Origin: Victivallales bacterium
Lineage (GTDB): Bacteria; Verrucomicrobiota; Lentisphaeria; Victivallales; UBA1829
Length of the DNA: 10,281 nucleotides
NCBI GenBank assembly: GCA_016285335.1
Contig: JAEEQO010000097.1
Location: 1-10,281 of the forward strand
Reading direction: 5' to 3'
Below the pieces are notes generated by a model. That model had not been told where the DNA came from. It made no database searches and saw only the letters and a list, made by a program, of their open reading frames with translations. The position numbers were made by a program, and so were the translations under genes. Below are positions 1 to 4,407 of the stretch, one piece after another. Numbering within the stretch: position 1 is the first letter of the stretch; every line of letters begins with the position of its first letter.

Positions 1-170
1 CTGGCGGCTTCGGCGGCGGCATGGACTTCGGCGGTCCCGGCGGCATGGGCGGCTTCGGCGGCGGCATGGGCGGCTTCGGCGGTCCTGGCGGCTTTGGCGG
101 CGGCATGGGTGGCTTCGGTGGCGGCGGCATGGGCGGCTTCGGCGGCATGGGCGGCTTCGGAGGCTTCTGA
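1..170 (+). CDS. C-terminal part of a Gly/Phe/Met-rich protein (partial, 5' end outside window)
   Basis: The reading frame starts at base 3 and ends with TGA at 168-170, giving 55 residues. They are almost only Gly, Phe and Met with a few Pro and one Asp, built from imperfect units such as GGFGGGMGGFGGPGG and ending GGFGGF. The DNA is a matching array of GGC-rich units. Such tails are low-complexity and flexible, and they occur at the ends of chaperones, RNA-binding proteins and secretion or surface proteins. The tail alone does not identify the protein, and Arg is absent, so it is not an RGG-type RNA-binding tail. A strong terminator follows closely, which fits a real gene end. The frame is well supported by the uniform composition and stop; the function is unknown. 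Confidence 0.75.
   Translation, partial: GGFGGGMDFGGPGGMGGFGGGMGGFGGPGGFGGGMGGFGGGGMGGFGGMGGFGGF
3..170 (+). repeat. Degenerate GGCGGCTTCGGC-type coding repeat array
   Basis: The stretch is made of repeated units combining GGCGGCTTCGGC and GGCGGCATGGGC, interrupted by GGTCCC or GGTCCT (Gly-Pro). The unit length varies, so it is not a clean tandem array. It encodes the Gly/Phe/Met tail and is prone to slippage and to assembly or alignment error. Confidence 0.7.
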
Positions 171-201
171 TCCTCCCCGCAAAATCTTCAACTGTTATTT
201 C

Positions 202-237
202 AAACGGCCTTTTCCTTACGGATTTGGCCGTTTTTTT
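202..237 (+). terminator. Rho-independent terminator of the Gly-rich protein gene
   Basis: AAACGGCC at 202-209 pairs perfectly with GGCCGTTT at 226-233, with a 16-nt loop. The run of T continues to 237. It lies 32 nt after the stop codon at 170. Confidence 0.85.
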
Positions 238-248
238 CTGTTTCGCGA

Positions 249-277
249 TTGCATTCGCGGGAATATGATGTTATATT
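249..277 (+). promoter_or_regulatory. Sigma-70-type promoter for the 363-854 gene
   Basis: TTGCAT at 249-254, a 17-bp spacer, and TATATT at 272-277. The same -10 hexamer recurs at five other promoters in the window. It sits between the preceding terminator and the next gene and leaves a leader of about 80 nt. Confidence 0.65.
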
Positions 278-362
278 GATTCCGGATTACAGAATCAACG
301 GTTCACGCGTGTGTGCGCCGCAATACAGTTTCAACCTCATCCCCCCGTTCAGGAGCTGAATC

Positions 363-854
363 ATGAAAGTTCTGATCGCGATCGTCATGTTTCTTTTCGG
401 ATTGTTCGTCGGCATCCTCATCATTCCGACGTTCAAAGAGTTTTCCACGTCGATGTTATCGGAGGAGGAATACTCCACGCCGCGCATGAAGACCGTGCTG
501 AGCGGGTTCGGGATCACTCTTCCGCTCGAAGCCGCCGACATCAACCTGTACCTGAAGCAGGACGAGGAGAAAAGACAGGTCTGGGTGAAGTTCGAATGTC
601 CCGACGACGCAAAAGACGAATTCATGCAGAGGCTGAACGCGAGGCATGCCGGGCTGTTCAACCGGGAGATCGAAATGCCGAAGATGTTCGACGGCACCCC
701 GGTCTCCTGGTGGTCGTTCAACAATTCGTTCCGGTACTATGAATTCGACGGTATGTGCGCTGCATACGACGATCTGCTGCACCAGGTCTATCTGTACGCC
801 ATTCAGGACGATGCCAAACTGGAGCCGAAAGCTCAGCCTTCCTCCCTGGACTGA
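363..854 (+). CDS. Small membrane-anchored protein of unknown function
   Basis: This is a 163-residue protein that I do not recognise. Residues 3-22 (LIAIVMFLFGLFVGILIIP) form one hydrophobic segment right at the N-terminus, with a single Lys before it. This fits an uncleaved signal anchor or a signal peptide without a lipobox Cys. The rest is soluble and acidic, about 140 residues, with aromatic strings such as WWSF (116-119) and RYYEF (124-128), and would lie outside the cytoplasmic membrane. The start ATG at 363 has AGGAG 7-8 nt upstream. The gene stands alone, with its own promoter at 249-277 and a terminator of the previous gene before that. Its plan (N-terminal membrane segment, short Tyr-rich outer domain) resembles the protein encoded at 8295-8885 on the other strand, but I see no convincing alignment. 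Coding status is likely because start, RBS, promoter and composition agree; the function is unknown. Confidence 0.75.
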   Translation: MKVLIAIVMFLFGLFVGILIIPTFKEFSTSMLSEEEYSTPRMKTVLSGFGITLPLEAADINLYLKQDEEKRQVWVKFECPDDAKDEFMQRLNARHAGLFNREIEMPKMFDGTPVSWWSFNNSFRYYEFDGMCAAYDDLLHQVYLYAIQDDAKLEPKAQPSSLD

Positions 855-871
855 CTCAAACCGAGGCAGAA

Positions 872-900
872 CGAGGCGGGAAGTCCGGCTTTGCGCCTCG
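872..900 (+). other. Hairpin after the membrane-anchored protein gene
   Basis: CGAGGCG at 872-878 pairs with CGCCTCG at 894-900 over a 15-nt loop. No T-run follows, so it is not a standard intrinsic terminator, although its place just after the stop at 854 suggests a 3'-end role. A weaker inverted repeat (GAAG/CTTC) follows near 938-950. Confidence 0.35.
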
Positions 901-1004
901 GGCTTCCTTCATCCCGGATCCTGTGTGCGCCGCCTGAAGATTATCTTCGGGACCTGAAATATGCACCGGAGGACAAAAAAAACGGATTTTTTTGGAAAAA
1001 CGGC

Positions 1005-1033
1005 TTGACAATGCAGACTTTTATGCTTAATTT
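1005..1033 (+). promoter_or_regulatory. Promoter of the gcvH-like/LOG operon
   Basis: TTGACA at 1005-1010 (perfect -35), a 17-bp spacer, and TAATTT at 1028-1033. It is the only promoter of the set without the TATATT form of the -10. The start codon is at 1079, giving a short leader with AAAGGA at 1064-1069. Confidence 0.7.
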
Positions 1034-1078
1034 CTCTATAGAACTCATCTGAACCCCTTTTACAAAGGAATTCAAGGT

Positions 1079-1456
1079 ATGGATAAATACTACTCGAAAA
1101 CCCATGAATGGGTCAAGATCACCGACGACGAGGAAGCGATTGTCGGCATTTCCGAATACGCAGCGAAAGAGCTTCTCGGTGACATTACGTATGTTGAACT
1201 GCCGAAGGAAGGAACGGACCTGATCTGCGGCGACTGCGCCGGCACCATCGAATCCGTGACGGCTTCCTCCGAAGTCTTTTCTCCCGTGAGCGGGACCGTG
1301 ACCGCCGTCAACCATGCTCTGGACGACGATGCCGGACTCATCAACAAGAGCGCCGAGGGGAAAGGCTGGCTTTACAAGCTGGAGGATTACGACCCTACCG
1401 AGCTCGAAGAGCTTATGCCGGAAGAGGATTACGCGGATTACCTGGAAACGCTTTGA
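1079..1456 (+). CDS. Glycine cleavage system H-like protein lacking the lipoyl lysine
   Basis: This is a 125-residue protein with the complete GcvH plan: HEWVK near residue 9, the strand region LGDITYVELPKEG (33-45), the lipoyl hairpin IESVTASSEVFSPVSG (57-72), GWLYKLEDYD, and an acidic C-terminal helix ending in EEDYADYLETL. Length is normal for the family. True H proteins carry lipoate on the lysine of the motif ESVKAAS and shuttle the aminomethyl group between the P, T and L proteins. Here that position is Thr61, encoded ACG at 1259-1261, one base from the Lys codon AAG. No other lysine lies in the hairpin, so lipoylation as known is not possible from this sequence. No gcvT, gcvP or lpd is in the window. 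ATG 1079 has AAAGGA 9 nt upstream and its own promoter. The LOG-family gene follows after 8 nt, so the two are very likely co-transcribed. It may be a GcvH paralogue with another role, a recent mutant, or a base error. The fold assignment is strong; the function is open, so I give no gcvH symbol. Confidence 0.9.
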   Translation: MDKYYSKTHEWVKITDDEEAIVGISEYAAKELLGDITYVELPKEGTDLICGDCAGTIESVTASSEVFSPVSGTVTAVNHALDDDAGLINKSAEGKGWLYKLEDYDPTELEELMPEEDYADYLETL

Positions 1457-1464
1457 GGTGACGG

Positions 1465-2172
1465 ATGTCTGAACTGGATCCCAATATCCTGGCCGGTTTT
1501 TCCGAACTTTACGGAATGAACGCGGAAGAGCCCTGGCGCATTTTCCGCATCATGTCGGAATTCATCGATTCGTTCGAGGTCATGGCGAAACACAAACGGC
1601 TTGTTTCCGTGTTCGGCTCCGCCAGGACGAAACCCGACGATCCCGTCTATCAGGACTGCGTCCGCTTCGGCGAACTCCTTACGGACAACGGATATGGCAT
1701 CCTTACCGGCGGCGGCCCCGGCATCATGGAAGCGGCGAACCGCGGCGCATGGAACAAGAACGGCGATTCCGTTGGGCTGAACATCAAGCTTCCGATGGAA
1801 CAGCATCCGAACCCGTACCAGACCGAATCCCTTGATTTCCGTTATTTCTTTGTCCGCAAGGTCTGTTTCCTGAAGTATTCCGTCGCGATTGTCGTCTATC
1901 CCGGCGGGTTCGGCACGCTCGACGAGTTCTCCGAAGCCCTCACTCTGATCCAGACCAGCAAGGTCCGCACTGTGCCGCTCGTGGCGGTCGGAAAGGAATA
2001 CTGGGGCCCTCTCTTCGACTGGTTCCGCACGACCATGCTCCGCGACCGCATGATCAACGAAGACGATCTTGATCTGTTCTATGTCGCCGAAAATGCCGAC
2101 GACGCGTTCAGCTTCATCAAGCGCGTTCACGACAGAAGCGGCGTGAAAAGCACGGTCCGGAAAGATATCTGA
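1465..2172 (+). CDS. LOG-family (TIGR00730-type) Rossmann-fold protein, putative nucleotide phosphoribohydrolase
   Basis: This is a 235-residue protein. The diagnostic motifs are VFGSAR (49-54), GGGPGIMEAANRGA (82-95) and PGGFGTLDEF (146-155), the last two being the LOG/lysine-decarboxylase-like signature that binds a nucleotide 5'-monophosphate. Family members split cytokinin riboside or purine nucleoside monophosphates into base and ribose 5-phosphate; older databases call them lysine decarboxylases, which is not supported. A roughly 45-residue N-terminal helix region precedes the core, as in longer bacterial members. ATG 1465 follows the stop of the GcvH-like gene by 8 nt, with GAGGTG overlapping that stop as RBS, so translation is probably coupled. 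A terminator follows at 2202-2247. The substrate in this organism is not determined by the sequence. The partnership with a lysine-less GcvH is notable and unexplained. Confidence 0.92.
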   Translation: MSELDPNILAGFSELYGMNAEEPWRIFRIMSEFIDSFEVMAKHKRLVSVFGSARTKPDDPVYQDCVRFGELLTDNGYGILTGGGPGIMEAANRGAWNKNGDSVGLNIKLPMEQHPNPYQTESLDFRYFFVRKVCFLKYSVAIVVYPGGFGTLDEFSEALTLIQTSKVRTVPLVAVGKEYWGPLFDWFRTTMLRDRMINEDDLDLFYVAENADDAFSFIKRVHDRSGVKSTVRKDI

Positions 2173-2201
2173 CGCTTTTCCCTCATAAACTCCGATCCTT
2201 C

Positions 2202-2247
2202 CGGTGCGGACGGTTTCCTGCAAAAGACCATCCGCACCGTTCTTTTT
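2202..2247 (+). terminator. Rho-independent terminator of the gcvH-like/LOG operon
   Basis: CGGTGCGGACGGT at 2202-2214 pairs with ACCATCCGCACCG at 2227-2239 with one C-A mismatch and a 12-nt loop. It is followed by TTCTTTTT to 2247 and lies 30 nt after the LOG-family stop codon. Confidence 0.88.
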
Positions 2248-2271
2248 GTCCTGAAACGGACGGGATCGCGC

Positions 2272-2300
2272 TTGATTTTTTCCATATCCCGATGTATATT
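2272..2300 (+). promoter_or_regulatory. Promoter of the thiamine operon
   Basis: TTGATT at 2272-2277, a 17-bp spacer, and TATATT at 2295-2300. Transcription would start near 2306-2308, just before the riboswitch aptamer, as expected. Confidence 0.8.
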
Positions 2301-2304
2301 AATT

Positions 2305-2405
2305 CAGTCACACGGGGTGCTGGAACCGTGCATCGAAACACGGGCTCCGGCTGAGATCATACCCGCACACCTGATCCGGATAATGCCGGCGTAGGAAATC
2401 ACGAC
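2305..2405 (+). ncRNA. TPP riboswitch (THI element)
   Basis: The sequence carries the conserved THI-box blocks in order: ACGGGGTGC (2312-2320), GGCTGAGA (2349-2356), ACCC (2361-2364), ACCTGATCCGGATAATGCCGGCG (2369-2391) and TAGGAAA. P2 forms between GGGGT and ACCC. P3 is the variable arm with ACCGTG/CACGG. P5 is CCGG/CCGG around ATAATG. The P1 stem is hard to place by eye and may be short. TPP binding would lower expression of the THI4-ThiE operon. The outer limits are approximate. Confidence 0.95.
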
Positions 2406-2412
2406 AGCGAAA

Positions 2413-2469
2413 TCCTTTCCGACGGAAAGCACTCGCGGTTTTCTGCGAACAACCAACCAAACGAAAGGA
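2413..2469 (+). promoter_or_regulatory. Candidate riboswitch expression platform masking the thi4 RBS
   Basis: TCCTTTC at 2413-2419 is perfectly complementary to GAAAGGA at 2463-2469, which contains the Shine-Dalgarno of the thi4 gene (AGGA, 8 nt before ATG 2478). The same segment can instead form a local hairpin, CTTTCC (2415-2420) with GGAAAG (2424-2429), loop GAC. These two structures exclude each other, as expected of a translational on/off switch. No hairpin followed by a T-run lies between aptamer and start, so attenuation by termination is less likely. The pairing is seen in the sequence; the mechanism is inferred. Confidence 0.55.
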
Positions 2470-2477
2470 CAGACAAA

Positions 2478-3281
2478 ATGTCGGACAACACCACCTCCCA
2501 GGTCATCGAAACGACCATCTCCCGCGCCATCGTCGAAAACTTCTCGGCGAAACTCCTCGACAACCTCACGGTCGACGTCGCCATCGTCGGCGGCGGCCCC
2601 TCCGCGCTCGTCGCGGCCCGCTACCTCGCGAAGAAGGGCGTCCGTGTGGCGATCTTCGAACGCAAGCTTGCACCGGGCGGCGGCACATGGGGCGGCGGCA
2701 TGCTCTTCAACGAAGTCGTGGTGCAGGACGCCTCGCTGGAGATCCTCGACGAATTCGGCATCCACCACAAGCCCATCCCGGGCGCGCCCGGCTACAACAC
2801 GCTCGACTCCGTTGAAATGGCGAGCGGCCTCATCTTCGGCGCGGTCAACGCGGGCGCGAAGATTTTCAACGCCGTCAGCGTGGAGGACATCGTGTTCCGC
2901 GGCGAGCAGGTCGGCGGCCTCGTCATCAACTGGACCCCGGTCGAACGACTCGGCATGCACGTGGACCCGCTGACTGTGATCTCGCAGTGCGTGCTGGACG
3001 GCACCGGACACCCGAGCGAGATCATGCACCTCGCCGTCGAAAAAGCACAGCTGAAGCTCGCCACGTCCACCGGCGGCATCCTCGGCGAGAAGCCCATGTG
3101 GGTCGACAGCGGCGAAGCTTCCACGGTCGAAAACACCCGCGAATACTACCCCGGCCTCTTCGCCTGCGGCATGAGCGCGAACAACGTGATGGGCGGCTAC
3201 CGCATGGGCCCCATCTTCGGCGGCATGATGCTCTCCGGCCGCAAGGCCGCGGACCTCATCCTGAAGAAACTCGGGAAGTGA
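2478..3281 (+). CDS. thi4: THI4-type thiazole synthase, sulfide-dependent (His) form
   Basis: This is a 267-residue protein, full family length. It has a Rossmann dinucleotide motif [18 protein letters not shown] (34-51), [16 protein letters not shown] (61-76), [16 protein letters not shown] (174-189) and a C-terminal [24 protein letters not shown] (231-254). THI4 enzymes build the thiazole carboxylate of thiamine from NAD and glycine plus sulfur. The yeast and plant enzymes give up sulfur from an active-site Cys and work once. At the matching position this protein has His184 (in IMHLA), as in archaeal and anaerobe enzymes that use free sulfide and iron catalytically. The TPP riboswitch upstream and thiE directly downstream confirm a thiamine role. 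The start ATG 2478 has AAAGGA 8 nt upstream. Codon use is strongly C/G-ending. Membership is very sure; the sulfide dependence is by analogy with the His form. Confidence 0.95.
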   Translation: MSDNTTSQVIETTISRAIVENFSAKLLDNLTVDVAIVGGGPSALVAARYLAKKGVRVAIFERKLAPGGGTWGGGMLFNEVVVQDASLEILDEFGIHHKPIPGAPGYNTLDSVEMASGLIFGAVNAGAKIFNAVSVEDIVFRGEQVGGLVINWTPVERLGMHVDPLTVISQCVLDGTGHPSEIMHLAVEKAQLKLATSTGGILGEKPMWVDSGEASTVENTREYYPGLFACGMSANNVMGGYRMGPIFGGMMLSGRKAADLILKKLGK

Positions 3282-3286
3282 GTCCG

Positions 3287-3949
3287 ATGCCGCGCCGCGT
3301 CTACACCACGCTGGACGAACGCATCGGGGCGTTCCGGCTGACCGACGTCTACCCCGTCGTCACCTCCGAATTCTGCCTCGGGCGTTCGCCCGTCGCGGTC
3401 GCGGAATCGCTCCTGAAGGGCGGCGTCCGCCTGCTTCAGATCCGCGAGAAGACCATGCCCGACCGGCCGTTTCTGGACCTGCTCCGGCAGGTCCGCGAAC
3501 TGACGTGGGACTACGGTGCGCTGCTGATCGTGGATGACCGCGTGGACGCCGCCCTGATCGCACAGGCGGACGGCGTGCATCTGGGACAGGACGACCTTCC
3601 GCTGCCGGATGCGCGCCGCATCGCGCCCGACCTGCTCATCGGCGTCTCCACGCACAACGCCGACGAGATCGCGCGGGCGCAGGACGAGGGCTGTTCCTAC
3701 CTCAACATCGGCCCGATCTTCCCGACCAGCACGAAGAAGCTCACGGGGATTCAATTCCTCGGTCTGGACGAGCTCAAACGACTTGTCCCGCTCGTCCGCG
3801 TGCCGTTCTCCGTGATGGGCGGCATCAAGTTCGACCACCTCGCCGACCTGAAGGCCGCCGGGGCAGGGCGCATCGCCGCCGTGACCGCGTTCACGCAGCA
3901 GCCCGACCCCGGCGCCGAAGCCGCACGGTGGCGTTGCGCTCTGAACTGA
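3287..3949 (+). CDS. thiE: Thiamine-phosphate synthase (ThiE)
   Basis: This is a 220-residue TIM-barrel enzyme that joins hydroxymethylpyrimidine diphosphate to thiazole phosphate (or its carboxylate) to give thiamine monophosphate. Diagnostic motifs in order are LLQIREKTM (diphosphate binding), LIVDDRVDAALIAQADGVHLGQDDLP, IGVSTHNADE, YLNIGPIFPTSTKK and VPFSVMGGI, each matching the ThiE family. The upstream thi4 stop is at 3279-3281, only 5 nt before ATG 3287. An in-frame GTG at 3278 overlapping that stop is an alternative start adding three residues. Either way, translation is probably coupled and the operon is under the TPP riboswitch. The C-terminus has a short Ala/Pro/Asp-rich end (QQPDPGAEAARWRCALN). 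No thiD, thiC or thiM lies in the window, so the pyrimidine branch is elsewhere. Confidence 0.95.
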   Translation: MPRRVYTTLDERIGAFRLTDVYPVVTSEFCLGRSPVAVAESLLKGGVRLLQIREKTMPDRPFLDLLRQVRELTWDYGALLIVDDRVDAALIAQADGVHLGQDDLPLPDARRIAPDLLIGVSTHNADEIARAQDEGCSYLNIGPIFPTSTKKLTGIQFLGLDELKRLVPLVRVPFSVMGGIKFDHLADLKAAGAGRIAAVTAFTQQPDPGAEAARWRCALN

Positions 3950-4010
3950 AAGCGCCCCGCGAATCATTGAACATTGAAAAGCCTGATTCCTCCAAAATAT
4001 CAGTACAATG

Positions 4011-4040
4011 CCGGACGGCGAACACGCGTTTCGTGTCCGG
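4011..4040 (+). other. Hairpin after thiE, possible weak terminator
   Basis: CCGGAC at 4011-4016 faces GTCCGG at 4035-4040, with an inner ACACG/CGTGT alternative. The following bases are only loosely T-rich, near 4070-4082, so intrinsic termination is uncertain. I see no better terminator for the thiamine operon before the next promoter at 4087. Confidence 0.35.
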
Positions 4041-4086
4041 ATGCGCGATTTGTGTCCGAAATGAGGAAGATTTTTGCGTTTTCCGC

Positions 4087-4114
4087 TTGAAAAAGCCGGA
4101 AAGCGGGGTATATT
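4087..4114 (+). promoter_or_regulatory. Promoter of the leader ORF and XRE-cupin-synthetase gene
   Basis: TTGAAA at 4087-4092, a 16-bp spacer, and TATATT at 4109-4114. It matches the other promoters in the window. Transcription would start near 4121, about 37 nt before the small ORF at 4158 and about 290 nt before the large gene at 4408. Confidence 0.7.
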
Positions 4115-4157
4115 TTATACTCATTCCTTATTTTTTTTCGTGGAGATCGAGGCAAAC

Positions 4158-4301
4158 ATGAAGTTTCGCATGACAGACAGATTTGACGCGCGCAGCGGGA
4201 AGTTTTCCGCCGTGCCGCTCGCTGCTGTCCGCATTCCCGCCCCGATCGACACCACGTCCGATGCGCTGATCGCCATTATTATTAGCCAGGCCGCCCGTTA
4301 A
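4158..4301 (+). CDS. Small leader-like ORF, 47 residues, with three consecutive Ile codons
   Basis: ATG 4158 has GAGG at 4149-4152 with 5-nt spacing and lies just after a good promoter. The product starts MKFRMTDRFDARSGKF and ends SDALIAIIISQAAR; codons 40-42 are ATT ATT ATT (4275-4283). The stop TAA is followed at once by a small hairpin (CCCTT TGCG AAGGG, 4302-4315) and a perfect 10-bp inverted repeat (4317-4351). Position, length and the run of aliphatic codons near the end resemble leader peptides of branched-chain amino-acid attenuators, but no T-run terminator follows, so classic attenuation is not shown. It could instead be a real small protein. An upstream in-frame ATG at 4074 lies before the promoter -10 and has no RBS, so it is unlikely to be used. 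No family is recognised. Confidence 0.5.
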   Translation: MKFRMTDRFDARSGKFSAVPLAAVRIPAPIDTTSDALIAIIISQAAR

Positions 4302-4316
4302 CCCTTTGCGAAGGGA

Positions 4317-4351
4317 GATACGGGTGGTTCGGACGCGTACACACCCGTATC
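4317..4351 (+). promoter_or_regulatory. Perfect 10-bp inverted repeat upstream of the XRE-cupin-synthetase gene
   Basis: GATACGGGTG at 4317-4326 and CACCCGTATC at 4342-4351 are exact reverse complements separated by 15 bp. The element lies between the leader ORF and the large gene, 56 nt before its start. It may be a DNA operator for the XRE domain encoded just downstream (autoregulation) or an RNA hairpin. Half-site centres are 25 bp apart. No T-run follows, so it is not a terminator. Confidence 0.6.
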
Positions 4352-4407
4352 CGGATGCCTGAATTCTTCCTGAGCAATCCTAATACAACACAACACACAA
4401 GGATCGC

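Noticed and set aside
1465..2172. Lysine decarboxylase, as the family is sometimes labelled
   Set aside because: The GGGPGIMEA and PGGFGTLDEF motifs mark LOG-type nucleotide phosphoribohydrolases, and no PLP-enzyme features are present.
1438..2223. A 261-codon - strand frame opposite the LOG-family gene
   Set aside because: It is a shadow of a well-supported gene. It runs through that operon's terminator and gives no recognisable protein.
2304..3029. A 241-codon - strand frame across the riboswitch and thi4
   Set aside because: It is antisense to a certain riboswitch and THI4 and has an Asp/Arg/Ala-rich shadow composition.
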